This document shows positions 1 through 8,483 of a stretch of 64,000 nucleotides of DNA, piece after piece. The stretch comes from Lysobacter_L cavernae (GTDB lineage: Bacteria; Pseudomonadota; Gammaproteobacteria; Xanthomonadales; Xanthomonadaceae). The notes beneath the pieces were generated by a model that was not told the origin of the DNA, searched no databases, and saw only the letters and a list, made by a program, of their open reading frames with translations. The stretch is from assembly GCF_042648505.1 (NCBI RefSeq), contig NZ_JBHRXK010000001.1:806001-870000 (forward strand), read 5' to 3'. The translations under genes and the position numbers were made by a program. Every line of letters starts with the position of its first letter. Within the stretch, counting starts at the first letter, position 1.

Positions 1-510
1 GCTGAAGAAGTAATAGATACCTTCCTGTTCGAGCAGGCGGCTGATGAAGTTGAAATCGTCCTCGCGGTACTGCACGCAGTAGTCACGCTTCGGATAGTTT
101 CCGCCCAGGCTCAGTTGCACATCGCCGTAGCCGATGTCACCGAGCACCGAGCGCACGATCTCCGGCACGCTCTTCTCGGTGAAGATGCGGCAATCCTGGC
201 GCTGGGTCAGCAGCCACGGCTTGGGCACCAGCGTGATCGCCAGCACCGCGTAGCTGAGCTTGTCAATGACGGTGAAACCGGTTTGTGCGATATCGGCGAC
301 GATGCCGTGGAACCAACGCTTGTAGCCATCCTGCGCGCTCAGCTGCACCGCCATCGGCGTGCCCAGCAGGCGGCGCAGGTCAGGCTGCGCCTGCTTGCAC
401 AGCGCCGTGAGCCGGAACGAGAACAGCTGGCCGAGCTGCTCGTGCGCCTGCATCCGCCAGAACAGCAACTGGTCACCAAGGTCGGATTGCAGCGTGATCG
501 TGCGCGCCAT
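1..510 (-). CDS. vgrG: VgrG (TssI) T6SS spike protein, N-terminal part, runs off left edge
   Basis: VgrG forms the trimeric spike at the tip of the Hcp tube of the type VI secretion system. The reading frame is open from ATG at 508-510 to base 1 (170 codons). It begins MARTITLQSDLGDQLLFWRM and contains the gp27-like stretch ending in YREDDFNFISRLLEQEGIYY, which is highly typical of VgrG N-terminal domains. An in-frame stop (TGA, 514-516) lies just upstream of the ATG, so the start cannot be further out. No strong ribosome binding site is visible. The gene follows PAAR and the TPR-methyltransferase in the same direction, a usual spike-module order. The gp5-like needle and any C-terminal effector extension lie outside the window. 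Confidence 0.93.
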   Translation of the reverse strand, partial: MARTITLQSDLGDQLLFWRMQAHEQLGQLFSFRLTALCKQAQPDLRRLLGTPMAVQLSAQDGYKRWFHGIVADIAQTGFTVIDKLSYAVLAITLVPKPWLLTQRQDCRIFTEKSVPEIVRSVLGDIGYGDVQLSLGGNYPKRDYCVQYREDDFNFISRLLEQEGIYYFFS

Positions 511-700
511 CGTTCAGTCCAGGAAGTCAGTCGCCGCGCGTTGCGCCCGGATTGCGCTTGGCTGCGTCCAGACCGGCAACGCCGCGGCACCGACGGCAAC
601 GCGATCCTCACACGGTGCTTCCGGTAAAAGGCGACATTGCGTCTCACGCGATGTGCAGGCTGCGATCAACGCAGACATCGCCCGGCATTGGCCCGCACCG

Positions 701-2056
701 TCATTTCAGCGCCAGCACCAGCCAGCCCTGCACCGGCAGCCCCCCTTCATTGCGCAGGATCACCGGCGCGATATCCACGGCCCCGAATCCCGCCTGCATT
801 AGCGCTGCGTGTACATGCGCGCGGCCATGCCGATAGCGGCCACTGGCCCCCAGCTCCCATCGATCGCTCTCGTCATCCAGCACTTCGACGGTGAATGCCA
901 GCCAGCCCCCTCGGCGCAAGGCGCCGTGCGCAGCCGCCGCCACTTCGTGCAGGTCGCCGAAGTACACCAGGGTATCGGCCGAGATCACCACGTCCCACGC
1001 CGCAGGCTGCGCGTGCAGATGTGCGGTGAGCTCACCGACCACCAGCTCATCGTAGCCACCGCGCTGCTGCGCCTTCTCGATCATTCCGCCTGACAGGTCC
1101 ACGCCCGCCAGGTGGCGCGCATGGGGGCGCAACAACGGCGCACACAGACCGGTGCCGCAGCCGGCATCGAGCACGTCCAACGCCGCGTGCGGCCTGCCCA
1201 GCCTGGCGGCCAGACCAGCGACCAATAGTTCGGGCGCGCGATAGTCCAGATTCCTCAGCAACTGCTCGTCGAAGCTCTCGGCAAAGCCGTCGAACACCTC
1301 GCGCACGTACGCATCGTCAGCGCGCGGCGGCGGCTCACCGCCACCGCAGGCGGCCAACATGTGGCGCGCCACCGCGTTGTCGGGGCTGCGTGACAACCAG
1401 GCCCGGTAGACCTCGCGTGCTTGTTCGTGGCGACCGAGCAGGTACAGCGCCGTGCCCTGCGCCTCCAAGGCGCGCAGGTTGCCGTTGTCCAGTTGCCAGG
1501 CATGGCCGAAGCACTCGGCCGACTGCTCCAGGTGCTCATGGCTCTGCGCGTGGTTGCGCAGGAACAACCCCAGCAGGTAGTGCCCGTGCGCAAAACCGGG
1601 CGCCTGCTGCAGCAATTGCGCATAGGCGATGAAGGCCTCGCCCGGCCGCGCCTGCGCCTCCAGCACGATCGCCAGATTGGCCAGCGCGTGGTGATGCGAC
1701 GGGCCGCAGGCCAGGGCGCGCCGGTAGCAGGCCTCGGCCTGCGCCAGACGGCCGCACTCCTTGTGCACGTTGCCCAGGTTGTTGTGCGCGTCGGGATATT
1801 CCGGTGCGAGCGCCAACGCGCGCTCGATCAGCGCAGTCGCCTCATCACTGCGGCCGCGCTGATGGCACAGCACACCGAGGAAATGCAGTGCGTCAGGGTG
1901 TTGCGGCTGCGTGGCCAGCAAGGTCTGGTAGCCGTGCTCGGCCGCGTCCAGCGCACCGTTGCGATGCGCCTGGATGGCCTGATCGAGCACCTGCGCCGGC
2001 GATCCCGTGTCACCCGCGATGCGGCGCTGCTCGAATGTCACCGCCACCATCGTCAT
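701..2056 (-). CDS. TPR-repeat protein fused to SAM-dependent methyltransferase, T6SS-associated
   Basis: This 451-aa protein has an N-terminal array of tetratricopeptide repeats (about residues 20-240, for example GVLCHQRGRSDEATALIERA and NNLGNVHKECGRLAQAEACY). A class I methyltransferase domain follows, with motif I LDVLDAGCGTGLCAPLL and a later DVVISADTLVYFGDL. The ATG at 2054-2056 overlaps the PAAR stop codon (ATGA), so the two are translationally coupled; the frame stays open further upstream but there it is the shadow of PAAR. Coupling to PAAR upstream and vgrG downstream suggests a job on the T6SS spike or a cognate effector, such as a chaperone or protein modifier. The substrate is not known from sequence. 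Family membership is clear; the role is inferred. Confidence 0.88.
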   Translation of the reverse strand: MTMVAVTFEQRRIAGDTGSPAQVLDQAIQAHRNGALDAAEHGYQTLLATQPQHPDALHFLGVLCHQRGRSDEATALIERALALAPEYPDAHNNLGNVHKECGRLAQAEACYRRALACGPSHHHALANLAIVLEAQARPGEAFIAYAQLLQQAPGFAHGHYLLGLFLRNHAQSHEHLEQSAECFGHAWQLDNGNLRALEAQGTALYLLGRHEQAREVYRAWLSRSPDNAVARHMLAACGGGEPPPRADDAYVREVFDGFAESFDEQLLRNLDYRAPELLVAGLAARLGRPHAALDVLDAGCGTGLCAPLLRPHARHLAGVDLSGGMIEKAQQRGGYDELVVGELTAHLHAQPAAWDVVISADTLVYFGDLHEVAAAAHGALRRGGWLAFTVEVLDDESDRWELGASGRYRHGRAHVHAALMQAGFGAVDIAPVILRNEGGLPVQGWLVLALK

Positions 2057-2340
2057 CCGATCAGCACCTTGAAACACCCCAGGGTGATCACGCCGCCGTG
2101 CGCGGTGCTGTCCCCGATACGTGCCGCCGGCAGGCCGGCGATCAACACCTTCGGCGCGCCGGCAACGATGGCATCGGGCGGCCCGACGCAGACCGCCATG
2201 TCGGTCACCCGCGCGGCGGGTAGTCCGCCGATCAACACCTTGGGCGCGCCGGGCGCGGAGATGGGACCGCCTACGTGCGGGACCACGCCAGTCACCATCG
2301 GGCAGGCATGCAGGTCGGTCAGGCGGGCGGCGGGCGGCAT
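2053..2340 (-). CDS. PAAR-repeat protein (T6SS spike tip)
   Basis: A small 95-aa PAAR protein that would cap the VgrG spike as a sharpened, metal-binding cone. It shows the repeating pattern GAPKVLIGGLPAARVTDMAV and GAPKVLIAGLPAARIGDSTA, plus His/Cys residues (LTDLHACPM, TAHGGVITLGCF) expected for the tip metal site. There is no extra domain, so it is a stand-alone tip rather than an effector fusion. The start is taken as ATG 2338-2340 (MPPAARLTDLHA); the frame is open further upstream but that part looks like random GC-rich coding. It overlaps the downstream TPR-methyltransferase by four bases. Confidence 0.88.
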   Translation of the reverse strand: MPPAARLTDLHACPMVTGVVPHVGGPISAPGAPKVLIGGLPAARVTDMAVCVGPPDAIVAGAPKVLIAGLPAARIGDSTAHGGVITLGCFKVLIG

Positions 2341-2669
2341 GGGTTGCAGGCTCCGGCAAGCAAGGTCATGGCCATGCGCTGGCGCGTATGGCGTCGGCAC
2401 GCAGGCTGCCACGCCGTCGACGCCCCCTCCCGACAATCCGTCTCGCCGACGCGCGTGCGTTGCCTCCCGTGCGGCACACCGGCGCTTCCGCCTCCGACGA
2501 TCTCGACCGTCGTGCCCAGCGGCAGCTTCGCCTTGCCCAGACGCCGGCAGCGGTGCGGTCCCCATGGCGATGGCGGGCTACCGGAAATTTCCTGTGACCG
2601 GCGTGTCGGGATTGGCGTCGGTTCTGCGCATTGGGTCACAGAGAGATCCGCAACAGGGGGAACACCGCG
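2341..2669. other. Divergent intergenic region between PAAR and AraC-type gene
   Basis: About 330 bases without a convincing gene. Both strands have open frames because of high GC, but none has recognisable protein character. It must hold the promoters for the minus-strand PAAR/methyltransferase/vgrG unit and the plus-strand regulator. A purine-rich stretch (CAACAGGGGGAACACC) just before 2670 can serve as ribosome binding site for the regulator. Confidence 0.5.
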
Positions 2670-3098
2670 ATGAACTCCACGACCCAGGCCACGGCGGAGC
2701 ACCCGCTGCGCGAGGCCATGCTGGCGCATATCGAACACAACCTTCGTGAACCGGAACTGGGGATCGAATCCCTGCAAACCTGCTTTGGGGTATCACGCGC
2801 CACCGTGTACCGGATCTTCCACAACGTGGGAGGGGTACACAGCCACATCCGCGAGCGGCGACTGCAGGCCGCACACCGGCATCTACGGCAGTTTCCGGAC
2901 TGCAACCTGACCTGGCTGCTCTACGAGATCGGATTCGGGTCCGAGCGGCAGTTCCAGCGCGCCTTCCAGACGCACTTCGCGATGGCGCCGTCGGAATGGA
3001 AACGGCGTTGCCTGCAAAGCGCCCCTGCCGACGCACCGGGGGCCATACCCAGGTACACGCGGTTGTGGCCGCAACAGGTCGTGCACCAGCTTGCTTGA
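2670..3098 (+). CDS. AraC-family HTH protein lacking a sensor domain
   Basis: This 142-aa protein is almost only an AraC-type DNA-binding domain. A first helix-turn-helix lies in IESLQTCFGVSRATVYRIFH, followed by the AraC linker RERRLQAAHRHLRQFP and a second HTH with the signature YEIGFGSERQFQRAFQTHFA. The usual N-terminal ligand or dimerisation domain is missing, so it either binds constitutively or needs a partner. The start is the ATG at 2670, just after a purine-rich stretch; an earlier GTG/ATG start would add only 13 residues. It is the only plus-strand gene inside the T6SS block and is divergent from PAAR, so it may control the spike module (inference). Confidence 0.88.
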   Translation: MNSTTQATAEHPLREAMLAHIEHNLREPELGIESLQTCFGVSRATVYRIFHNVGGVHSHIRERRLQAAHRHLRQFPDCNLTWLLYEIGFGSERQFQRAFQTHFAMAPSEWKRRCLQSAPADAPGAIPRYTRLWPQQVVHQLA

Positions 3099-3131
3099 TG
3101 TGGCTTGTTTCAGGTCAGCAAGTCAGCTCAT

Positions 3132-3812
3132 TCAGATCAGCTCGCGCCGCAACCAGGCGCGCGCGAGCCGCCATTCGCGCTGCACCGTGCGGCTGGACAA
3201 GCCAAGAAGCTCCGCAATTTCCTCCTCGCCCAGACCGACGAAGAAGCGCAGCTCGACGATATGCGCCTGACGCGGGTCGATCGCCTGCAGGCGGTCGAGC
3301 GCATGGCCCAACGCCTCCGGTTCGGCACCCGATGCGAGGGCGACAACGACTTCGGTCAGGTCGATCCGGTCTTCCACCGCAGGTCGCTTGGCGGCCTTGC
3401 GACGCCGCGCCGCGTCAATCAGCACCTGCCGCATCGCCCTGGCGGCCATGGCCAGCAGATGACGGCGATCCTGGATGTGCGGCAAGGTCGCCGATCCGAA
3501 CAACCGGATGAACCCTTCGCTGACCAGCTCGGTGGCACTGAGCGTGCGCGGCTGGAATTCTCCGCCCAACTGCTGCCGCGCCACCTGCCGGAAAGCCGCG
3601 TACATCTGCCGCATGACCCGTTCCATGGCATCGGCATCACCGGACAAGGCCGCCGGCAGCCAGGCGGTGACATCGCCACCTGCAGTCACTCCGCCTTGGG
3701 TCGTCTCCGCCGAGCCGAGCGCAACCCCACCGGATCTCCGCCGGCTCACTTCATCCATGACGACCGACTCCCGGGCCATATCGCTGGCAGCAAGTGTAAG
3801 CATGGCGGACAC
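3132..3812 (-). CDS. ECF sigma factor of the kinase-controlled (EcfK/EcfP-like) type
   Basis: An ECF-family sigma factor of about 226 aa. Region 2 is around RTLSATELVSEGFIRLFG and QDRRHLLAMAARAMRQVLID; region 4 is VELRFFVGLGEEEIAELLGL followed by SSRTVQREWRLARAWL. The upstream gene (minus strand, two bases before) is a Ser/Thr kinase, and no anti-sigma factor is present. This is the arrangement of EcfK/PknS in Xanthomonas citri and EcfP/PknT in Vibrio, where phosphorylation of a threonine in region 2 activates the sigma factor and EcfK turns on T6SS genes. The Thr residues in RTLSATELV are candidates. The start is uncertain: GTG at 3812 gives the longest form, and ATG at 3803, 3779 or 3758 are alternatives; the last has GGGAG nine bases before it. 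Confidence 0.9.
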   Translation of the reverse strand: MSAMLTLAASDMARESVVMDEVSRRRSGGVALGSAETTQGGVTAGGDVTAWLPAALSGDADAMERVMRQMYAAFRQVARQQLGGEFQPRTLSATELVSEGFIRLFGSATLPHIQDRRHLLAMAARAMRQVLIDAARRRKAAKRPAVEDRIDLTEVVVALASGAEPEALGHALDRLQAIDPRQAHIVELRFFVGLGEEEIAELLGLSSRTVQREWRLARAWLRRELI

Positions 3813-3814
3813 GG

Positions 3815-6730
3815 CTACTTGTGAATTCCCTTCAGCGCCAGCACGGCCGACTCGCGGATGTCCCGCATGCTCGCATTGAGGCCGGCCGGGTCGAGCGCGA
3901 TCACCGGTTCGAGGTAACGGCTCCTGATGTCATCCAACGCCGCCTGGTCGTGCAATTGCAGCAGCACCACGTACAGCCTGGACGCGCTTTCGATGGTGTG
4001 CGCATCCAGCGCGCCGCTCGCGTTGGCGCGCATGGCCAGGGCCGTGGCATGGGCGTCGCGCGCGGCTTGCCAGTGACGGGCACCGCGCTCGGCACGCCCC
4101 ACCACGTCCCAGGTGGCGGAAATGATGCGGTGATTGGCGGGGAGCGCTTTGGCGTACAGCGCCAACGCTTCATAGGCGGCCTGGCGGGCCTGCTGGTATT
4201 GGCCGGCGGTGCAGAGCAGGCTCGCCAATCCACCCAGGGAGTAGATGCTGTCCGGGTGCAGCGCGCCCAGGGTGCGCCGTCGCGCGGCCAGTATCTGCCG
4301 CTGCAGTGCAATGGCCTGCTCCGTCTTGCTTGGCACGTCCTGCTTGCCCAGCACGCGCACCATTTCGGTCATGGAGGCCAGGGTCTGCGGATGATCGCGA
4401 CCCAGTACCCGGGCCTGTCGGGCCAGCAGCTGTTGCATGAAAGCCTCGGCCTGGCGGAAGGCCGGCTCGTCCTGGGCCAGGCGCACCCGGTTGGCGCCCT
4501 CCAAGGCCATCGCGCGCAGGGTTTCCGGATGGTCGCCGCCCAATTGGCGCTCGCGCTGCTCCGCCACATGCTGCGCCATGCGCAACGAGGTCTCGTACTC
4601 ATTGAAGGTATTGGTCAGCTCCGCCAGTGACAGCGTCGCGGCCAGCGTGCCGGGGGCCTGCGGACCAAAACGGTCGCGGTACAGCGGCAGCAGGGCTTCC
4701 ATCTGCTCACGCGCTTCCTTGCGCCGGCCCAGTTTAGTCAGCGTGGTGACCGCATCGCGACGCAGTTCCAGCAAGTCGGTATCGGTTGCCGGCAGCAGCG
4801 CGGACCATGCCGCCTCCAGCGACTGCTGGCGCGCCAACGCCGCACTCAGCTGCCCTTGCGCGGCCAGGGTCCGGGCCTGTCCGCTCTCGATCCGCAGCCG
4901 CAGCGGATCGGCCTCGGGCAGCAGGCCCCGCACCTGCATCGCCGCACCGAACACCCGTGCCGCCGGTTCCAGCGCTCCCTGTTGCGTCAGGGCCTCGCCG
5001 AGGTCGGTCATGGTCGAGGTGATGCGCCGGTCTCCGGGCGGCAGGGCCTTCCGACGCGCATCGAGCACCCTGCGAAGCTCGGCAATGGCAGATGGGTAGC
5101 GGCCAATTGCGATCAGCACCCGCGCCATGGACTGCCGCAAGTCCGCTGCCAGCAGCGGCGCACCGGCGAAATCCTGCTGCAGGCGCGACAACGCATGCGA
5201 GACCACGTAGCGATCGAGCACGTCGCGCGCGATGTCCGAATCGGGCACCTGGGCGAAGGCCCGCTCGACCCGACCGATCGCCGCGGCGGTGCCATCGGGT
5301 GCCGATGCGATCGCCTGCACCACCGCCGCGCGATGCGCCGACGACAAGGCATGGCCCATCGCCTCGATGTCCACGCTCTCCAGCATGTCCTGCTGGAAGG
5401 CGGTGATGCGCTCGAGCTGCAACTGTCGCTGCTGCGCCAGGTGCTGCTGCTCCCGCGCCTGCGACAGCGCGGCCAGCGAGGCGAACAATCCCGCCACGAT
5501 CGACGCGGCGATGGCGGTGCCGGCCGCCATCGGCCAACGGTTGCGCTGGACGAAGCGACGCGCGCGGTAGCTCCACTGCCCGCGCCGCGCCCGCACCGGG
5601 CGGCGTTGCAGGAAGCGCTGCAGATCGTCGGCGAGCGCATCGACCGTGGCATAGCGCTCGTCCACCGCCAGGCGCATGGCCTTGAGCACGATGGCGTCGA
5701 GGTCGGCCGGCACGCCCGTGCGCCGCTCGCCGCTGCCGGCCTGGCGGCTGGGCGGCAGCACCTCACCACCGACGATGGCACGCGACACGTCGTACGAGGA
5801 CGCAAAATGACCAAACGGATGGCTGCCGCACACCAGTTGGTAAAGCACCACGCCGAGCGAATAGATGTCGGTCGCCACCGACAACGACTGCTGGGTGATC
5901 TGCTCCGGGCTGGCGTAGGCGATGGTCAACGCCTGCTGGCCCACTTCCGTCGGCTCCATGGATGTGCCGTCCTGGGTTTCCAGCAACCGGGCGACGCCGA
6001 AGTCCAGCAACTTGGCATGCCCGTCGGCAGTGACGAGGATGTTGGCCGGCTTGATGTCGCGGTGGATGACCAGATGCCTGTGCGCGTAGGCCACCGCCGC
6101 GCATACCTCCAGGAAAAGCTCGATGCGCGTGCGCAGGTCCGGCGCATGCTGCCGGCACCAGCGATCGATGTGTTCGCCCTCGACGTACTCCAGCGCAAGA
6201 AACGGCTGGCCATCGGACAGCAGCCCGCCATCGAGCAGGCGCGCAATGCCCGGATGGTCCAGGCGCGCCAGCAGCGCCCGCTCGCGCACAAAGCGTTCCT
6301 GCGCCTTCGACGGCCCGGTCGGCGCACGCAACAGCAGCTTCAATGCCGCCTGCTGCACGAAACCCTCGTGCTGGCGTTCGGCCAGGTAGACGACGCCCAT
6401 GCCGCCCTGCCCCAGCTTGCGCACGATGCGGTAGTCGCTGGCCGCCGCTGCCGCGACCCGCTCGCCGGTACGGTTGGGCGGATCGGCCTGGGTCCACGCC
6501 AGCATGGGCAGGTCGGTGTCGGCGGCCAGCGCCTGCTGCAGCCAGCGCACCTCCATCAACAGCGCTGCATCACCGCCGCATGCGTCCTCGACATGACGCT
6601 CGCGCTGCGCCGGCGGCAACTCGTCGGCCGTACTGGCAATGGCCTTGGCGCGCAGGTACCGGGATTGCCTGTCATCGACTACGCCCAAGGACGCGTCGTC
6701 CGGATAAATCCCCCTGTCCCTGCTGTCCAT
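3815..6730 (-). CDS. Ser/Thr protein kinase with transmembrane segment and C-terminal TPR region (PknS-like)
   Basis: This 971-aa protein has three parts. Residues about 95-360 are a complete bacterial Hanks-type kinase: glycine loop LGQGGMGVVYLAER, catalytic loop VIHRDIKPANILV, DFGVARLL and APE-like YASPEQIT. One transmembrane helix lies near residues 395-420 (WPMAAGTAIAASIVAGLFAS). A long extracytoplasmic TPR-like region follows. The start chosen is ATG 6728-6730 (MDSRDRGIY), preceded by GGAGGGGGCC; an in-frame ATG ten codons earlier lacks this signal. It lies directly upstream of the ECF sigma gene, so it probably phosphorylates that factor in response to an envelope or predator signal sensed by the TPR region and so controls the T6SS. 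That role is inferred from the Xanthomonas PknS/EcfK system. Confidence 0.93.
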   Translation of the reverse strand: MDSRDRGIYPDDASLGVVDDRQSRYLRAKAIASTADELPPAQRERHVEDACGGDAALLMEVRWLQQALAADTDLPMLAWTQADPPNRTGERVAAAAASDYRIVRKLGQGGMGVVYLAERQHEGFVQQAALKLLLRAPTGPSKAQERFVRERALLARLDHPGIARLLDGGLLSDGQPFLALEYVEGEHIDRWCRQHAPDLRTRIELFLEVCAAVAYAHRHLVIHRDIKPANILVTADGHAKLLDFGVARLLETQDGTSMEPTEVGQQALTIAYASPEQITQQSLSVATDIYSLGVVLYQLVCGSHPFGHFASSYDVSRAIVGGEVLPPSRQAGSGERRTGVPADLDAIVLKAMRLAVDERYATVDALADDLQRFLQRRPVRARRGQWSYRARRFVQRNRWPMAAGTAIAASIVAGLFASLAALSQAREQQHLAQQRQLQLERITAFQQDMLESVDIEAMGHALSSAHRAAVVQAIASAPDGTAAAIGRVERAFAQVPDSDIARDVLDRYVVSHALSRLQQDFAGAPLLAADLRQSMARVLIAIGRYPSAIAELRRVLDARRKALPPGDRRITSTMTDLGEALTQQGALEPAARVFGAAMQVRGLLPEADPLRLRIESGQARTLAAQGQLSAALARQQSLEAAWSALLPATDTDLLELRRDAVTTLTKLGRRKEAREQMEALLPLYRDRFGPQAPGTLAATLSLAELTNTFNEYETSLRMAQHVAEQRERQLGGDHPETLRAMALEGANRVRLAQDEPAFRQAEAFMQQLLARQARVLGRDHPQTLASMTEMVRVLGKQDVPSKTEQAIALQRQILAARRRTLGALHPDSIYSLGGLASLLCTAGQYQQARQAAYEALALYAKALPANHRIISATWDVVGRAERGARHWQAARDAHATALAMRANASGALDAHTIESASRLYVVLLQLHDQAALDDIRSRYLEPVIALDPAGLNASMRDIRESAVLALKGIHK

Positions 6731-7031
6731 GGCCCCCTCCGCCTGCGCGGTCCATTTCACGACCCGTCATGTTAGGCGGGCAGCGGCAGGATGCGGATAC
6801 GGCAAATGCCGTAGTTGGTGTAGAAATCACTGGCTGCACACTGCGATGCGATAAAGTTTGTCGTAGGCTAGGCGCGCCAGTGCATCGCTGGCGGTGCGTC
6901 ACATTCCTGCCAGCGTGCGAGCAGGCGGGTGATCTAGCGAACGATCCGGCCAAGGTAGATGCGTCGAGCAGGCGAGACCCGACTTGGCGTCTCACGCATA
7001 GGCCAGCCAGAACAACGCGTCGCCGCACTAC
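6731..7031. other. Intergenic region upstream of the kinase
   Basis: About 300 bases with no supported gene. It lies between the three unknown genes and the kinase and must contain the kinase/sigma promoter. The one clear element is the short palindrome at 6798-6813, listed separately. Confidence 0.5.
6798..6813. promoter_or_regulatory. Palindrome upstream of the kinase gene, possible operator
   Basis: TACGGCAAATGCCGTA has seven-base perfect arms around a two-base centre. It lies about 68 bases before the kinase start. Its size and symmetry suit a dimeric regulator, but nothing identifies the protein. Confidence 0.35.
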
Positions 7032-7556
7032 CTAGATCGGATTCGGGTAGCGACCGACCAGCCCGTTGCAATCTACTTTGATATACATGGCGCCCGACGC
7101 GACACCATTGGCAATCGCGCGATTCTCGCCAATGTATTTCCCCTTGTTCGTGAGAATGCTGTCGTTCGCGTCGATCCACTGCCGCGACGTGACTGCGCAG
7201 GTGTTGTGATTGATGTCTTGGTAGTGCACAAAGGACGAGCCGGCACCCGGGAGGCTGGCCCAGTAGATCGTGCCTGCGTACTTCAGAGCATGGGCGATAT
7301 CGCGCAACTCGTCGTGATCCGCCTGCGACCCTGCCCCCGAGGACGCGGCGTACAGCTTCCGCCGCGAGTGGCCGTGCACGTGTTTCGTAATGAATTTTTT
7401 GAAGGCGGTCTTCTTCCCCTCACTCAGGCTGCCGTTGAGGTGATAGCCAAACAGCCCGCCCGCTGTCACCAGCACGATAGCGCGGCAACCCATGACCGAA
7501 GGGAATCCGATTTCGGTCGTGTCGAAACCTATTTCGCGCTCACAAAGATAGATCAC
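7032..7556 (-). CDS. Unknown T6SS-cluster protein with Cys-x14-His deamidase-like motif (copy B)
   Basis: A 174-aa protein of unrecognised family. It starts at GTG 7554-7556, supported by GAGGAGAGCCCA just upstream. Near the N-terminus it has IGFPSVMGCRAIVL followed by GLFGYHLNGS, giving Cys24 and His39. The upstream neighbour has the same layout (LGFPRVSTCVAVVI, then LVGWHVTTS), so the two are distant paralogues. The Cys-to-His spacing of 15 is the same as in CNF1 (C866/H881), and the small residue before Cys plus the hydrophobic strand after it resemble the CheD/CNF/BLF1 deamidase fold. No signal peptide or membrane segment is seen. It could be a T6SS effector; function is inferred only. 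Confidence 0.75.
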   Translation of the reverse strand: MIYLCEREIGFDTTEIGFPSVMGCRAIVLVTAGGLFGYHLNGSLSEGKKTAFKKFITKHVHGHSRRKLYAASSGAGSQADHDELRDIAHALKYAGTIYWASLPGAGSSFVHYQDINHNTCAVTSRQWIDANDSILTNKGKYIGENRAIANGVASGAMYIKVDCNGLVGRYPNPI

Positions 7557-7814
7557 TGGGCTCTCCTCTTATTCCTTCCCGTTCTTCCAGGAGGCGCTTA
7601 CGGCTTATAAAAACCGAGTCAGGTTCAATTACCAGGAGCCACAGGCAATTTGCGTTGCCTCAAGTCGGTGAATCGCTTTTTTTGGGATTGCCCGTGACTC
7701 ATCCAGAAAGCATCTGTCAGAAAATCAGTCAAAAAAAGTCGGAAGTGAACCCAACTCGCTTTCCCTATGACGAAATTGTGCCGCTCCTTTACCCTCTTTT
7801 TTTCGCCCTGGCCA

Positions 7815-8396
7815 TCACAGGTTGACGAAGTGCTTCCTCAGACTGTGCAGGTTTTTCACGCTGAAGTCGGCAGTCCGGTTGTGGATGGGAAGATAACCCC
7901 GGTCAAGACCACTGCCGAGATCCCGCGGCATGTTCGGATCACCATTGCCGATATTGGCCTCTGTGGACTTTGCCGACTTCTTGAAGGAAATGACCGGATC
8001 GGCTCCTCCCCTATGTGAGAAGAAGATGTGGTATTCGCCTCCGACCTTGGCCTTGGAATGGGCTGTGATGTCGAATGCCCGCGTCGGCAACACAATGTCC
8101 AGCTTCGCGTATATCCAGTCGCGCAGCGCCACCGGATTGTGGTTTCCAACGTGGCCAACGACCAACAGGCTGTCAGTGACAGCTGCCGCACCGGCGTATT
8201 CCAGAAACTTGGCCGCGCCCTGTGCGGAGCTCTTGTCGCTGTTGATCGTCGCCAGGGTGCTGGTGGTGACATGCCACCCCACCAACTCCGTCGGCAGCCT
8301 TATAACCACCGCTACGCACGTACTCACTCTGGGGAAGCCAAGCTCCGCACCGCGTCCCGCGGTGTCCTCCGTGATGTAGGTCGCATTGAGGCTCAT
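7815..8396 (-). CDS. Unknown T6SS-cluster protein with Cys-x14-His deamidase-like motif (copy A)
   Basis: A 193-aa protein starting at ATG 8396, with AGAGATACCCG upstream. It shares the N-terminal block GFPxVxxCxAxV...GxH with the next gene downstream; here the pair is Cys27 and His42. The rest (VGHVGNHNPVALRDWIYAKL, GGEYHIFFSHRGGADPVISF) matches no family I recognise. It lies in the same direction as tssH and the kinase, inside the T6SS cluster. It could be a secreted effector of the CNF/CheD-like deamidase superfamily, a structural accessory, or something unrelated. Existence as a gene is well supported by length, start signal and paralogy. Confidence 0.78.
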   Translation of the reverse strand: MSLNATYITEDTAGRGAELGFPRVSTCVAVVIRLPTELVGWHVTTSTLATINSDKSSAQGAAKFLEYAGAAAVTDSLLVVGHVGNHNPVALRDWIYAKLDIVLPTRAFDITAHSKAKVGGEYHIFFSHRGGADPVISFKKSAKSTEANIGNGDPNMPRDLGSGLDRGYLPIHNRTADFSVKNLHSLRKHFVNL

Positions 8397-8483
8397 CGGG
8401 TATCTCTGTAGTCAATATGGTAGAGCGACGCTACCGAGACAACACGTGCCGGCCATGGAAGTTCGCGCCGGACCGCTTGTCCG

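Noticed and set aside
1421..2749. 442-codon open frame on the plus strand
   Set aside because: It is the antisense shadow of the TPR-methyltransferase and PAAR genes, with Arg/Ala/Gln-rich low-complexity sequence and no ribosome binding site.
4856..6775. 639-codon open frame on the plus strand
   Set aside because: Antisense to the Ser/Thr kinase gene; composition is typical of a GC-rich shadow frame.
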